Positions 35,655 to 44,998 of a DNA stretch of 64,000 bases are shown here, one piece after another. A program made the position numbers and the translations under genes. The stretch comes from Gammaproteobacteria bacterium (GTDB lineage Bacteria; Pseudomonadota; Gammaproteobacteria; Natronospirales; REEB76). The DNA is taken from assembly GCA_036383255.1 (NCBI GenBank), contig DASVOS010000014.1, positions 37,538 through 101,537 of the forward strand, in the 5' to 3' direction. How positions within the stretch are numbered: the first letter of the stretch is position 1; every line of letters starts with the position of its first letter. The notes under the pieces were generated by a model. The model did no database searches, had not been told where the DNA came from, and saw nothing but the letters and a program-made list of their open reading frames with translations.

Positions 35655-36224
35655 TCAGCCGCCGGGCGTCTGCGTGAACGCGTTGGCCTTCATCACCGCA
35701 TGCAGGACCATATTGTATTCGAAGTAGACCACGTAGTCCGCGTAGACCCAGCGGCTGATGGGCGGCTTGCCCACCGCCGGCTGCTTCTCCAGCGGCGCGC
35801 CGAAGATGTGCTCCACGTTCGCCATGTCCATGCCGCGCTGCGGCAGCTGCATCTGATAGCTGGGCGAAGCGGGCATCGCCATGGCGGGAGCGGCAGCGGC
35901 GGGCGCTGCGCTCACGGCGGATGCGGCGGTGGGCGCGGTCTCGGCGGTGGCCGGCGCCGCCGCGGTGCTCATGGCCGGCGCGTTCGCGGCGGTGGCGGCA
36001 CCCGGAGCCGGGCTCACTTCGGCCGGTGCCGCAGTGGCCGCGCTCGGGGCGGCTTCCGCGGGGGCGGCGCTGCTTGCCGCCGGCGCCTCGGTACCTTGGT
36101 TGTCGGTCGAGCTAGGGACGGCAGCGGTCGCGGCGGCGGGTACTGCATCGCCGTCGGCCCATGCGAGAGGCAGGGCCGACAGCAGTCCTGCCGCGAGGAG
36201 CAGGCTCAGGGCGGGGCGTGTCAT
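35655..36224 (-). CDS. Exported protein with Ala/Pro-rich linker and SmpA-like C-terminal domain
   Basis: A 189-residue protein: signal peptide (about residues 1-23), a long Ala/Pro/Ser/Thr linker (about 25-125), then a compact domain with PQRGMDMANVEHIFGAPLEKQPAVGKP and ISRWVYADYVVYFEYNMVL. The G-M-..-V...FG.P pattern resembles the small SmpA/BamE-like fold of periplasmic proteins and recurs in gammaproteobacterial hypothetical proteins. No function is known to me. Confidence 0.7.
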   Translation of the reverse strand: MTRPALSLLLAAGLLSALPLAWADGDAVPAAATAAVPSSTDNQGTEAPAASSAAPAEAAPSAATAAPAEVSPAPGAATAANAPAMSTAAAPATAETAPTAASAVSAAPAAAAPAMAMPASPSYQMQLPQRGMDMANVEHIFGAPLEKQPAVGKPPISRWVYADYVVYFEYNMVLHAVMKANAFTQTPGG

Positions 36225-36253
36225 GTCACAATCTCCCTAGGACGTCTGGGCTA

Positions 36254-36281
36254 ACTATAGCATCCTGCTGCAAGCGTTAAA
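36254..36281 (-). promoter_or_regulatory. Promoter of the exported Ala/Pro-rich protein gene
   Basis: Read on the minus strand: TTTAAC (-35), 16 bases, then TATAGT (-10) preceded by TGC (extended -10). It lies about 30 bases before the gene at 36224. Confidence 0.55.
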
Positions 36282-36336
36282 TGCTTTCTACAGCATCGGG
36301 TTAGGCGGTTTTCTTGACATATAGGCTCACTAACGC

Positions 36337-37047
36337 ATGCGCTTCGAACCCGCTCTGCATGAGGCCCGGCTGCAACGGCGCTACAAGCGTTTCCTGGCGG
36401 ATGTGGCGTTCCCGGACGGCCGGCAGCTCACCATCCACTGCCCCAACACAGGCGCCATGCTGGGCTGTGCCGAGCCCGGCATGCGCATCTGGGTGAGCCG
36501 CGCGGCCAATCCGGCGCGCAAGTACGCCTGGACCTGGGAACTGGTGGAGGCGCTACCGGGGGTGTTGGTGGGCATCCACACCGGGCGCACCAATGCCCTG
36601 GTGCGGGAGGCCATCGCGGGCGGCGTGATCACTCCCCTGGCCGGCTATGCCTCGCTCAAGGGCGAAGTCATGGCCGGGGAGGGTTTCAGGGTGGACTTCC
36701 TGCTGAGCGGCCACGCCGGCCAGCCGGACTGCTACCTCGAGGTCAAGAACGTCACCGCGGCGGTGCAGGACGGCATAGCTCTGTTCCCCGATGCAGTGAG
36801 CGAGCGGGCCAGCCGCCATCTGCGGGAGCTCATGCAGAAGGTGCGGGCGGGCCACCGGGCCGCGCTCTGCTTCTGCGTGCAGCGGGACGACGTCACGGAG
36901 GTCCGGCCCGCGGATGCCATCGATCCTGTCTATGGCCGCATCCTGCGCGAGGCGATGGCGGCCGGGGTGGAGGTGATGGCCTATGCCGCGCACCTGGACC
37001 ACCGCGAGGCGGCGCTTTATCGGCCGGTCCCGGTCCGTTTACCCTGA
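36337..37047 (+). CDS. sfsA: SfsA family protein
   Basis: A 236-residue SfsA protein, with RYKRFLADV, the CPNTGAMLGC segment and the YLEVKNVT core that resembles a nuclease-like D...ExK site. SfsA was named for sugar fermentation stimulation in E. coli; its biochemical role is not settled. ATG 36337 starts the normal N-terminus MRFEPALHEARLQRRYKRF. Its stop lies 22 bases before the lolC start. Confidence 0.93.
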   Translation: MRFEPALHEARLQRRYKRFLADVAFPDGRQLTIHCPNTGAMLGCAEPGMRIWVSRAANPARKYAWTWELVEALPGVLVGIHTGRTNALVREAIAGGVITPLAGYASLKGEVMAGEGFRVDFLLSGHAGQPDCYLEVKNVTAAVQDGIALFPDAVSERASRHLRELMQKVRAGHRAALCFCVQRDDVTEVRPADAIDPVYGRILREAMAAGVEVMAYAAHLDHREAALYRPVPVRLP

Positions 37048-37056
37048 ATCACCCCC

Positions 37057-37062
37057 TATAAT
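37057..37062 (+). promoter_or_regulatory. TATAAT immediately upstream of the lolC-type gene
   Basis: A perfect TATAAT (followed by GCGCGG) ends only seven bases before the ATG at 37070. A transcript from here would be essentially leaderless. No good -35 is visible, so it may be chance. Confidence 0.4.
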
Positions 37063-37069
37063 GCGCGGC

Positions 37070-38317
37070 ATGTTCCGACCCTTCCCGCTGTTCGTGGGCT
37101 TGCGCTATTTCCGGGCCAAGCGCCGCAACCAATTCATCTCCTTCATCTCCGGCATGTCGCTGGTGTCCATCGCCATAGGCGTGATGGCGCTCATCACCGT
37201 GCTGTCGGTGATGAACGGCTTCCAGAGCGAGCTCCGGGAACGCATCCTCAACATGACCGCCGACGCCACCGTCTCCGGCTTCGACAACCGGCTGGCGGAC
37301 TGGCAGGACGTGCTGCATGACGTGCGCGGGGAGGCCCATGTCACCGGCGCCGCCCCCTACGTGCAGGACCAGGCGATGCTCGCCAACGGCTCCAGCATGA
37401 GCGGCACCGAGGTGCGCGGCGTGCTGCCGGACATGGAGGGCGCGGTCTCGGAGGTGGGCAAGCGCATGGTCATCGGCAGCGTGCAGGACCTCAAGCCCGG
37501 CAGCTACGGCATCGTGCTGGGCAAGGACCTGGCCTATGCCCTGGGCGCGACGCCGGGCGACAAGGTCATCCTGATGATCTCCCAGGGCAACGTGACGCCC
37601 GCCGGCCTCATCCCGCGCTTCCGCCGCTTCACCGTCGCCGGCATCTTCGACGCAGGCATGTACGAATACGACCGCGGCCTCGCGCTCATCAACATGCAGG
37701 ACGCCCAGACCCTGTACGGCCTCGGCGCGGCGGTGAGCGGCGTGCGCCTCAAGCTCGATGACAAGTATCAGGCGCCCCAGGTGGCGCGCGACCTCACCGA
37801 GCGCTTCCAGGGCGCTTACTACGTGAGCGACTGGACCCAGGAGCACGTGAACTTCTTCAAGGCCATCGCCATGGAGAAGACCGTGATGTTCATCATCCTG
37901 TCGCTGATCGAGCTGGTGGCGGCCATCAGCATCGCCATCACCCTGGTGATGGCGGTCACCGACAAGCAGGCGGACATCGCCATCCTGCGCACCCTCGGCG
38001 CTAGCCCGCGCGAGATCATGGGCATCTTCATCGTGCAGGGCACCATCATCGGGTTCCTGGGCACGCTCATCGGCCTGGTGCTGGGCGTGCTCCTGGCCCA
38101 CAACCTCAACGACATCATGCATTTCCTGCAGCGGGTATTCCATACGGAGTTCCTGCCGTCGAGCGTGTACTACATCAGCGACCTGCCGGCGGCCATCTAC
38201 GAGGCCGATGTGCTCAAGATCACCATCGCGAGCTTCGTGCTGACGGTGCTGTCGACGCTGTATCCGGCCTGGCGTGCCGCCAACACCCAGCCGGCGGAGG
38301 CGCTGCGCTATGAGTGA
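37070..38317 (+). CDS. lolC: Lipoprotein-releasing ABC transporter permease (LolC/E family)
   Basis: A 415-residue MacB-type permease with four transmembrane helices: one near the N-terminus (after [18 protein letters not shown]) and three in the C-terminal 150 residues, flanking a large periplasmic domain. With LolD it extracts lipoproteins from the inner membrane and hands them to LolA. Only one permease gene is present beside lolD, so this may be the single-subunit LolF arrangement. ATG 37070 gives the usual [14 protein letters not shown] start. It overlaps lolD by eight bases. Confidence 0.9.
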   Translation: MFRPFPLFVGLRYFRAKRRNQFISFISGMSLVSIAIGVMALITVLSVMNGFQSELRERILNMTADATVSGFDNRLADWQDVLHDVRGEAHVTGAAPYVQDQAMLANGSSMSGTEVRGVLPDMEGAVSEVGKRMVIGSVQDLKPGSYGIVLGKDLAYALGATPGDKVILMISQGNVTPAGLIPRFRRFTVAGIFDAGMYEYDRGLALINMQDAQTLYGLGAAVSGVRLKLDDKYQAPQVARDLTERFQGAYYVSDWTQEHVNFFKAIAMEKTVMFIILSLIELVAAISIAITLVMAVTDKQADIAILRTLGASPREIMGIFIVQGTIIGFLGTLIGLVLGVLLAHNLNDIMHFLQRVFHTEFLPSSVYYISDLPAAIYEADVLKITIASFVLTVLSTLYPAWRAANTQPAEALRYE

Positions 38318-38993
38318 CACGGCGCCGATCCTCCGCTGCGAGAAGCTGGTGAAGCACTTCCAGGAAGGCGACTACAAGGTGGAGGTGCTGAACGGCGTCG
38401 ACCTCGCCGTGGCGCCGGGCGAGCGCGTCGCCATCGTGGGCAGCTCCGGTTCCGGGAAGAGCACGCTGCTGCACCTCCTGGGCGGACTCGACATACCGAC
38501 CGCCGGCACGGTGGAAGTGCAGGGCCAGAACCTGAGCCGCCTGTCCGATGCCGCGCGCGGCGTGCTGCGCAACCGTGCCATCGGCTTCGTGTACCAGTTC
38601 CACCATCTCTTGCCGGAGTTCACGGCGGTGGAGAACGTGGCCATGCCGCTGTTGATCCGCGGCATCGATCCCGCTGAGGCGGAGGCCCGGTCGGCGGAGC
38701 TGCTGGGCAGGGTGGGGCTGGCCCAGCGCCTCACGCACCGGCCCGCGAAACTGTCGGGCGGAGAACGCCAGCGCGCCGCAGTGGCGCGCGCGCTGATCCA
38801 CCGTCCGGCGGTGGTGCTGGCGGACGAACCCACGGGGAACCTGGATGTCCACACCGGCGAACAGGTATATGAGTTGATGCTCGAGCTCAACCGGGAGATG
38901 GGCACCAGCCTGATCCTGGTGACCCACGACACGGGACTCGCGAAGAAGATGCAGCGGGTGCTGCACCTGAAGGAAGGCAGGATCGCGGCCTAG
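38310..38993 (+). CDS. lolD: Lipoprotein-releasing ABC transporter ATP-binding protein
   Basis: A 227-residue ATPase. Walker A is GSSGSGKST, the signature is LSGGERQR and Walker B is [12 protein letters not shown]. The LolD-typical [20 protein letters not shown] is present. It powers lipoprotein release by the adjacent permease, whose gene overlaps its start. ATG 38310 gives [17 protein letters not shown]; the upstream frame is a shadow of the permease. Confidence 0.96.
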   Translation: MSDTAPILRCEKLVKHFQEGDYKVEVLNGVDLAVAPGERVAIVGSSGSGKSTLLHLLGGLDIPTAGTVEVQGQNLSRLSDAARGVLRNRAIGFVYQFHHLLPEFTAVENVAMPLLIRGIDPAEAEARSAELLGRVGLAQRLTHRPAKLSGGERQRAAVARALIHRPAVVLADEPTGNLDVHTGEQVYELMLELNREMGTSLILVTHDTGLAKKMQRVLHLKEGRIAA

Positions 38994-39589
38994 CGGCGGT
39001 CTGCCCGCTCCAGCGTGCGCAGCTTCCAGCGGCCGCGGATCGACAGGCGCCAGGCCAGGTCGAACACGATATAGGCCACCAGTGCCAGCACCAGCCCTTC
39101 CACGGTGCAACCCAGCAGGAAGGCCTTGATGGCGTTCCAGGTGTGGGTGAGTTCCGGCACGCGCCAGGCGCGGGTCACCGGCTCCTTGACCACGAGGCCG
39201 GGATGGAACGGGTTCAGCAGCCAGGCGCCGAGCTTGTATCCGATGTAGTAGATGGGCCCGAAGGTGAGGGGGTTATTGACCCACACCGCAGCCACCGCCA
39301 CCGGCAGGTTCATGCGCCAGTAGAGCGCTCCCAGCACCGCCATGAGCATGTGGCCCGGGATGGGCAGGCAGGCGATGAACACCCCCAAGGCGAGAGCCCT
39401 GCAGGTGCCGCGCCGGCCGATGTGCCAGAGCATCGGGTCGTGCAGCACGAAATCGAACGGGCGCAGGTACCACTTGCCGTGAAGCTTGGCGTGCAGCTTC
39501 TCGGGATCCGGCAGCAGTTTGGTGAGAAACTTACGGGGCACCGCGGCTCCAGGCGCGTGTCGCGGAGCTGATCTCCGCATCCTGAGCAT
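38990..39589 (-). CDS. DUF2062 membrane protein
   Basis: A 199-residue protein with the DUF2062 pattern: [22 protein letters not shown], then the helix [40 protein letters not shown] and a final helix. Two to three transmembrane segments. The family is widespread in proteobacteria and its function is unknown. Its end overlaps the lolD stop by four bases on the opposite strand. Confidence 0.85.
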   Translation of the reverse strand: MLRMRRSAPRHAPGAAVPRKFLTKLLPDPEKLHAKLHGKWYLRPFDFVLHDPMLWHIGRRGTCRALALGVFIACLPIPGHMLMAVLGALYWRMNLPVAVAAVWVNNPLTFGPIYYIGYKLGAWLLNPFHPGLVVKEPVTRAWRVPELTHTWNAIKAFLLGCTVEGLVLALVAYIVFDLAWRLSIRGRWKLRTLERADRR

Positions 39590-39697
39590 AGCCGGCTCCT
39601 CGGGGACCCGGCATTAATCAAAAATGAACTATATATAGGTTGCCCCCGTCCTTAGCGGCGGGGCGGGGCCATTATCCACGATTTGGGGAAATGGAGG

Positions 39698-41986
39698 ATG
39701 TGGAGATACGCGACCGCGATGCTCGCCGGGGTGCTCACGATCCTGGCCCTGCCGGAGCTGCCTTCGCCGCTGCTCCTGGCGGCGTTGGCCGGACCGCTCG
39801 CATGTGCTGCCCTCTGTAAGAAACGGTGGCGCTGGCTGCTGTTCCTGCCGTTGGGCGCAGGCTGGTGCTGGATGGCTGCTCATGCGCATCTCGCCTCACG
39901 GCTGGATGCCGGTTACGAGGGCAGGGAGGTCACCCTCACGGGTTGGGTCGCCGGCCTTCCGCGCCAGCGCGGCGAACTCACGGACTTCGAGTTCACGGTA
40001 GAGACCCTGGACAGCCGCGCGCCGGCACCGGGCATACCGGACCGCGTGCGCCTCAGCATCCAGGGCGGACCGGATACCGTGCTGCCACGGGCAGGTGAGC
40101 ACTGGCGCTTCAGCACCAAGCTGCGCCGGCCGCGGGGCTTCATGGATCCCGGTGCCTTCGACTACGAGGGCTGGCTGTTCTTCCACGGCATCGGCGCCAC
40201 GGGCTACGTGGCCCACGATGCGGCGCCGCTGCCGGGACCGGCGCGTTTCCCGTTGCTCAGGCTGCGCGCCGCGCTGCGCGAACGCATGTTCGCGGCCTTG
40301 CCGGACGATGCCTTCGCCGGCATGGCGGCGGCCCTCGCCACCGGCGACCAGGGCGGTATCAGCGACGCCCAGTGGGAGGTGCTGCAGGCCACCAACACCG
40401 TGCATCTCATGGCCATCGCCGGGCTGCACATCGGCGTGGTGGCGGGGTTCCTGTTCTTCATCATCCGCTGGCTGTGGCGGCGCAGTGCGGCACTGTGCCT
40501 GCGCTGTCCCGCGGCGGTGGCAGCGGCCGTCGCATCGCTCCTGGGTGCGGCCTCGTACGCCTGTCTCGCGGGCTTCACGCTGCCGACCCAGCGGGCGCTC
40601 ATCATGTTGGCAGCCCTCACCCTGGGGGTGGTGCTGCGCCGCAGGTTGCGGGCGGCGGATACGCTCTCTCTCGCGATGCTGGGCGTGCTGCTGTGGAATC
40701 CGCTGGCGGCGGGCGAGGCGAGCTTCTGGCTCTCCTTCGGCGCCGTGGGCGGGATCCTGTTCGCCTTCAGCAGCCGGGTGCGCGCGCCCCATGGCACGCT
40801 GCGGGAACTGCTGCGCACCCAGTGGGCGGTCGGCGTGGCGCTGCTGCCGCTGCTGGCGTTCTTCTTCCAGCAGGCGGGCTTGAGCTCGCCGCTCGCGAAC
40901 TTCGTGGCGGTACCGGTGTATGCGTTCTACGTGGTGCCGCTGGTGCTCATCGGCGCGCTGTTCCTGTCCGTCTGGCCTTGGGCAGGCGCAGCGCTGCTCA
41001 AGCTCGCCACAGGCGTGATGGCCGGTACCTGGCCGCTACTGGACTGGCTCGCACACCTGCCGGCGGGCATGCTGCCTGCCGCGGCACCCTCCTGGTGGCT
41101 GGCTGCGCTGGGTCTCGTGGGCGCGTTCTGGCTCCTCATGCCGCGAGCCATGCCGGGACGGGTGCCCGCGGCGCTGCTGATGCTGCCGCTGTTCGTGCCG
41201 CCCGCTTCCGGCATCACGCCGGGAGGTTTCGACCTCATGCTCCTTGACGTAGGGCAGGGCCTTGCAGCGGTGGTGCGCACCCAAGGCCACTTACTCATCT
41301 ACGACACGGGTCCCGGCTTCCGCTCCGGTTCGGATACCGGCGAAGAGGTGTTGATCCCTTACCTGCGTTCCCAGGGCATCGCGGCGCCGGACCTGGCGAT
41401 GGTGAGCCACGGCGACAACGACCACGCCGGTGGGCTCGCGAGCCTGCGCAAGGCTTACCCCGGGCTCAAGGTCTATACGGGCGCCATGGACCGCATCCCC
41501 GATGCGAAGCCCTGCCTCAGGGGCCAGCGCTGGGACTGGGATGGCGTCCACTTCGAGGTGCTGTACCCGGAACTCGGCAATCCCCTGAGCGGCAACGATG
41601 CTTCCTGCGTGCTGAAGGTGACGGGTCAGGGCGGCAGCGTGCTGCTGGCCGGCGATCTCATGAAGAAGGGGGAGAGACGGCTCCTGGAACTGGAGCCCGC
41701 GGAGTTGGGCAGCGAGGTGCTGGTGGCCCCGCACCATGGCAGCAATTCCTCGTCCACGCCGCCGTTCGTGGCGGCGGTGCACCCTTCGCAGGTGCTGTTC
41801 CCGGTGGGTTACCGCAACCGCTGGAACTTCCCCAAGCCCGAGGTGGTGGCGCGTTACGCTGCCGTCGCCGCGCTCGCGGACACCGCCACCGACGGGGCGC
41901 TGTGCATGCGCTTCAGGGCGGGCTCCCAACCCACGCTCGCCATGCGCTGGCGCCGGGACGCGGCCCGGCTCTGGACGGCTCACTAG
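39698..41986 (+). CDS. comEC: DNA uptake channel protein ComEC/Rec2
   Basis: A 762-residue protein with three parts: an N-terminal helix pair and OB-like DUF4131 domain (about 1-165), the polytopic Competence domain (about 215-485, with HLMAIAGLHIGVVAGF), and a C-terminal metallo-beta-lactamase-like domain (about 510-700, with LLDVGQG, SHGDNDHAGGL and APHHGSNSS). It carries single-stranded DNA across the inner membrane in natural transformation. ATG 39698 is used; TTG 39683 in frame is an alternative without better support. Confidence 0.93.
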   Translation: MWRYATAMLAGVLTILALPELPSPLLLAALAGPLACAALCKKRWRWLLFLPLGAGWCWMAAHAHLASRLDAGYEGREVTLTGWVAGLPRQRGELTDFEFTVETLDSRAPAPGIPDRVRLSIQGGPDTVLPRAGEHWRFSTKLRRPRGFMDPGAFDYEGWLFFHGIGATGYVAHDAAPLPGPARFPLLRLRAALRERMFAALPDDAFAGMAAALATGDQGGISDAQWEVLQATNTVHLMAIAGLHIGVVAGFLFFIIRWLWRRSAALCLRCPAAVAAAVASLLGAASYACLAGFTLPTQRALIMLAALTLGVVLRRRLRAADTLSLAMLGVLLWNPLAAGEASFWLSFGAVGGILFAFSSRVRAPHGTLRELLRTQWAVGVALLPLLAFFFQQAGLSSPLANFVAVPVYAFYVVPLVLIGALFLSVWPWAGAALLKLATGVMAGTWPLLDWLAHLPAGMLPAAAPSWWLAALGLVGAFWLLMPRAMPGRVPAALLMLPLFVPPASGITPGGFDLMLLDVGQGLAAVVRTQGHLLIYDTGPGFRSGSDTGEEVLIPYLRSQGIAAPDLAMVSHGDNDHAGGLASLRKAYPGLKVYTGAMDRIPDAKPCLRGQRWDWDGVHFEVLYPELGNPLSGNDASCVLKVTGQGGSVLLAGDLMKKGERRLLELEPAELGSEVLVAPHHGSNSSSTPPFVAAVHPSQVLFPVGYRNRWNFPKPEVVARYAAVAALADTATDGALCMRFRAGSQPTLAMRWRRDAARLWTAH

Positions 41987-42005
41987 CGCGAGCCTCCTCG
42001 ATCGA

Positions 42006-42038
42006 GCTTGGAAAAACCTTCCCTAGGTTTTTCCAAGC
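42006..42038 (+). terminator. Perfect 14-bp hairpin downstream of comEC
   Basis: GCTTGGAAAAACCT, loop TCCCT, then its exact reverse complement. It starts 19 bases after the comEC stop. There is no T run after the stem, but the stem itself ends with a T-rich arm, so it may terminate or protect the mRNA 3' end. Confidence 0.55.
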
Positions 42039-42040
42039 CC

Positions 42041-42125
42041 GTTCGGCGCGGCGCAGGTTCGCGCCGAACGATCCCCAGTCCCGGTGGCGGCCATGCCTGC
42101 TGACGCACATCCCTGTGCAGCTGGG
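42041..42125 (+). repeat. Hairpin cluster with a CAGGGATG core upstream of exbB
   Basis: A second perfect hairpin (10-base stem GTTCGGCGCG / CGCGCCGAAC, 42041-42069) is followed by a third (GCACA-TCCC-TGTGC, 42104-42117) enclosed by CCCAG/CTGGG. On the minus strand the third reads GCACAGGGATGTGC, resembling the CAGGGATG hairpins of the 70-bp repeat, so it may be a distant member of that family. Confidence 0.45.
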
Positions 42126-42185
42126 CCAAAAAAAGACCTTAAAATCCAGTATCATGCAGTAATCTGAACACCGGACGGGAGCGGC

Positions 42186-42833
42186 ATGTTCGAGATCATC
42201 AAGGCAGGCGGCTGGATCATGGTGCCGCTCCTGCTCTGTTCCGTCATGGCCGTGGGCATCATCGCCGAGCGCCTCTGGAGCCTGCAGGTCGCACGGGTCG
42301 CCCCCGAGCACCTGGCGGCCCAGGTCTGGCAGTGGATCCGCAACGGCGAGTTCACCGAGGAGCGCATGCAGGCCCTGCGCACGGGCTCGCCCCTGGGCCG
42401 CCTGCTCGCCATCGGCATCCTGCACCGCGGTTCCGAGCGGGAGGTACTGAACGATGCCATCTCCGACGCCGGCCGCCACATCGTCCACGAGCTCGACCGC
42501 TATCTCATCACCCTGGGCAGCATCGCCACCATCTCGCCGCTGCTCGGCCTGCTCGGCACCGTGCTCGGCATCATGCACGTGTTCGCCGCGATCTCCGTGA
42601 CCGGCCTGGGCAACCCCACCGCGCTGGCCGGCGGCATCTCCCAGGCGCTCATCACCACCGTGGTGGGCCTCACCGTCGCGATCCCCGCCTATGTGGCGCA
42701 CCGCGCGCTGCGGGGCCGGGTGGAGGACCTGGTGGTGCGCATGGAGCGCGAGACGATGCGTCTCATGAACGCGCTGCAGGGACGCCAGGCGCCGGCCGAG
42801 TGGCAGCGCAGGGGTGATCGTGAGGCTGCGTGA
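42186..42833 (+). CDS. exbB: ExbB/TolQ-family proton channel protein
   Basis: A 215-residue protein with three transmembrane helices (about residues 10-28, 115-140 and 158-178) and the family core LITLGSIATISPLLGLLGTVLGIMHVF cut across helix 2. With ExbD it uses proton flow to energise TonB-dependent outer-membrane transport or a related process. Its gene starts the exbB-exbD-msbA-lpxK run, a layout common in Xanthomonas relatives, which hints at an envelope-linked role beyond iron uptake. Confidence 0.92.
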   Translation: MFEIIKAGGWIMVPLLLCSVMAVGIIAERLWSLQVARVAPEHLAAQVWQWIRNGEFTEERMQALRTGSPLGRLLAIGILHRGSEREVLNDAISDAGRHIVHELDRYLITLGSIATISPLLGLLGTVLGIMHVFAAISVTGLGNPTALAGGISQALITTVVGLTVAIPAYVAHRALRGRVEDLVVRMERETMRLMNALQGRQAPAEWQRRGDREAA

Positions 42834-43245
42834 GCGCCAGCGCTGGGAAGACCCGGAGCTGAACCTGATCTCGCTGGTGGACGTGGTCCTCATGATGCTG
42901 GTGTTCTTCATGATGACCACCCACTTCATCCAGAGCACCAGCGTCAACGTGGAGCTGCCCAGCGCTGGCGTGCCGCCGGTGTACACCGAGGCCCAGGGCA
43001 TCGAGATCACCGTGGACGCGGAGGGCCGCTACTTCGTGGACCAGAAGCCGGTGCCCGGCTCCGGTGCCGCCAGCCTGCGCGAGGCGCTGCTGGCCGCCGC
43101 CGGCGACAAGCGCGACCAACCCATAATCCTGCGCGCCGACGCGCGTGCCACCCACCAGTCGGTGGTGACGGTGATGGACGTGGCCGGCGCGCTGGGCTTC
43201 GCCCAGCTGCAGATACTCACCACCGAGACCCGTCCGGAACGCTGA
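42820..43245 (+). CDS. exbD: ExbD/TolR-family protein
   Basis: A 141-residue protein with one N-terminal transmembrane helix (LNLISLVDVVLMMLVFFMM), whose aspartate in LVDV is the expected proton-handling residue, and a periplasmic domain. Partner of the ExbB product. The GTG at 42820 has a better spaced ribosome binding sequence (AGGGGTG) than the GTG at 42814, which is two codons longer. It overlaps exbB by 14 bases. Confidence 0.92.
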   Translation: MRLRERQRWEDPELNLISLVDVVLMMLVFFMMTTHFIQSTSVNVELPSAGVPPVYTEAQGIEITVDAEGRYFVDQKPVPGSGAASLREALLAAAGDKRDQPIILRADARATHQSVVTVMDVAGALGFAQLQILTTETRPER

Positions 43246-43246
43246 G

Positions 43247-44995
43247 ATGGCCGAACCGACCGCGCCGAACAGCGTACTCCAGACCTACCGCCGCCTCATG
43301 GGCTATGCGCTGCCGCATTGGCCGCGCTACCTCCTGGCCATGTTCGGCATGGCCATCTACGCCTTCACCCAGGCGAGCTTCGCCTCGCTCATGAAGCCGC
43401 TGCTGGACCAGGGCATCCTGCTGCACGATCCAGTCACCATGCACCGGCTGCCGCTCCTGGTGGTGGGGCTGTTCCTGCTGCGCGGCACCGCCGACTTCCT
43501 CGCCGCCTACAACATCAGCTGGGTGGGCCGCAGCATCATCAAGCGCCTGCGCCAGGAGACGTTCGCCCAGTTGCTGCGGCTGCCCTCGCGCTACTACGAC
43601 GCCATGTCCTCCGGCATGCTGCTGTCCAAGATCACCTACAACATCGAGCAGGTGGCGGAAGCCACCACCAACGCGGTCACCGTCATGGTGCGCGACGGGC
43701 TCACCATCATCGGCCTCGTCACCGTGATGTTCTACCAGAGCTGGAAGCTCTCGCTGTTCATGCTGGTGATGGGGCCGGTGATCGCGCTCCTGGTGCGCTA
43801 CATCAGCGAACGCTTCCGCCGCTACAGCCGCCGCATCCAGGACTCCATGGGCGACGTCACCAAGGTGGCGGACGAGGTCATCACCGGCCAGCGCATCGTC
43901 AAGCTGTTCGGCGGGCGCGAGCACGAGACGCGCCGCTTCGAGGAAGTGAACGAGAAGAACCGCTACCTCAACGTGAAACTCATGTTGGTCAACGCGGGCT
44001 CCAGCCCCATCATCCAGATGATCGCGGGACTCGGCATCGCCGGCGTCATCGCCATGGCCTTCGGCGACAAGTCCGTGACACCCGGCGCGTTCGTGGCGTT
44101 CCTGGGCTCGACGCTGCTGCTGCTGCCCTCGCTCAAGCACGTCACCGACATCAACGCGCCCATGCAGCGCGGCATCGCCGCCGGGCAAAGCATCTTCGAA
44201 TTGCTCGACGACAAGGTGGAGGACGAGGGTGGCAGCTTCACGCTGCCCCGCGCCCAGGGGGAACTGGAGTTCCGGGATGTGGGCTTCGCCTATACCGAGG
44301 CCAAGGGCGCAGTGCTCCATAGCATCAGCTTCAAGGCCGCTCCCGGCGAGACCATCGCCCTGGTCGGGCGCTCCGGCAGCGGCAAGTCCACCCTCGTGAG
44401 CCTGCTGCCCCGCTTCTACGACCCCAGTTCCGGCGCGATCCTGCTGGACGGTCATGACCTGCGCGAGTTCGCCCTCGGCAACCTGCGGGAGCAGGTGGCC
44501 ATGGTCAGCCAGGACGTGATGCTGTTCAACGACACCATCCGCAACAACATCGCCTACGGCTCCATGGACCGGCGCAGCGAGGCGGATATCGTGGGCGCCG
44601 CCGAGGCCGCCTACGCGATGCCCTTCATCAAACGTCTTCCCCAGGGCCTGGACACGGTGGTGGGGGACCGGGGCGTGCTGCTCTCGGGCGGCGAGCGCCA
44701 GCGCCTCTCGGTGGCGCGGGCCTTGCTGAAGGATGCGCCCTTGCTGATCCTTGACGAGGCTACCTCGGCCCTGGACTCCGAGTCCGAGCGCCACATCCAG
44801 GCGGCGCTGGAAGGCCTCATGGCCAACCGCACCACGCTCGTGATCGCGCACCGCCTCTCCACCGTGGAGAAGGCAAGCCGCATCGTGGTCATGGACCGGG
44901 GCCGCATCGTGGAGATGGGCAAGCATGCGGAACTGCTCGCCAAGGGCGGCCAGTACGCGGCACTGCACCGCCTGCAGTTCCGCGACGGCGACTGA
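43247..44995 (+). CDS. msbA: Lipid A export ATP-binding/permease protein MsbA
   Basis: A 582-residue ABC half-transporter, the MsbA norm. Six transmembrane helices occupy the first 310 residues. The nucleotide-binding domain has Walker A GRSGSGKST, signature LSGGERQR, Walker B LLILDEATSALD and the H-loop in VIAHRLST. It flips lipid A-core across the inner membrane. It lies one base after exbD and is followed by lpxK, its usual partner in the E. coli msbA-lpxK operon. Confidence 0.96.
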   Translation: MAEPTAPNSVLQTYRRLMGYALPHWPRYLLAMFGMAIYAFTQASFASLMKPLLDQGILLHDPVTMHRLPLLVVGLFLLRGTADFLAAYNISWVGRSIIKRLRQETFAQLLRLPSRYYDAMSSGMLLSKITYNIEQVAEATTNAVTVMVRDGLTIIGLVTVMFYQSWKLSLFMLVMGPVIALLVRYISERFRRYSRRIQDSMGDVTKVADEVITGQRIVKLFGGREHETRRFEEVNEKNRYLNVKLMLVNAGSSPIIQMIAGLGIAGVIAMAFGDKSVTPGAFVAFLGSTLLLLPSLKHVTDINAPMQRGIAAGQSIFELLDDKVEDEGGSFTLPRAQGELEFRDVGFAYTEAKGAVLHSISFKAAPGETIALVGRSGSGKSTLVSLLPRFYDPSSGAILLDGHDLREFALGNLREQVAMVSQDVMLFNDTIRNNIAYGSMDRRSEADIVGAAEAAYAMPFIKRLPQGLDTVVGDRGVLLSGGERQRLSVARALLKDAPLLILDEATSALDSESERHIQAALEGLMANRTTLVIAHRLSTVEKASRIVVMDRGRIVEMGKHAELLAKGGQYAALHRLQFRDGD

Positions 44996-44998
44996 ACC

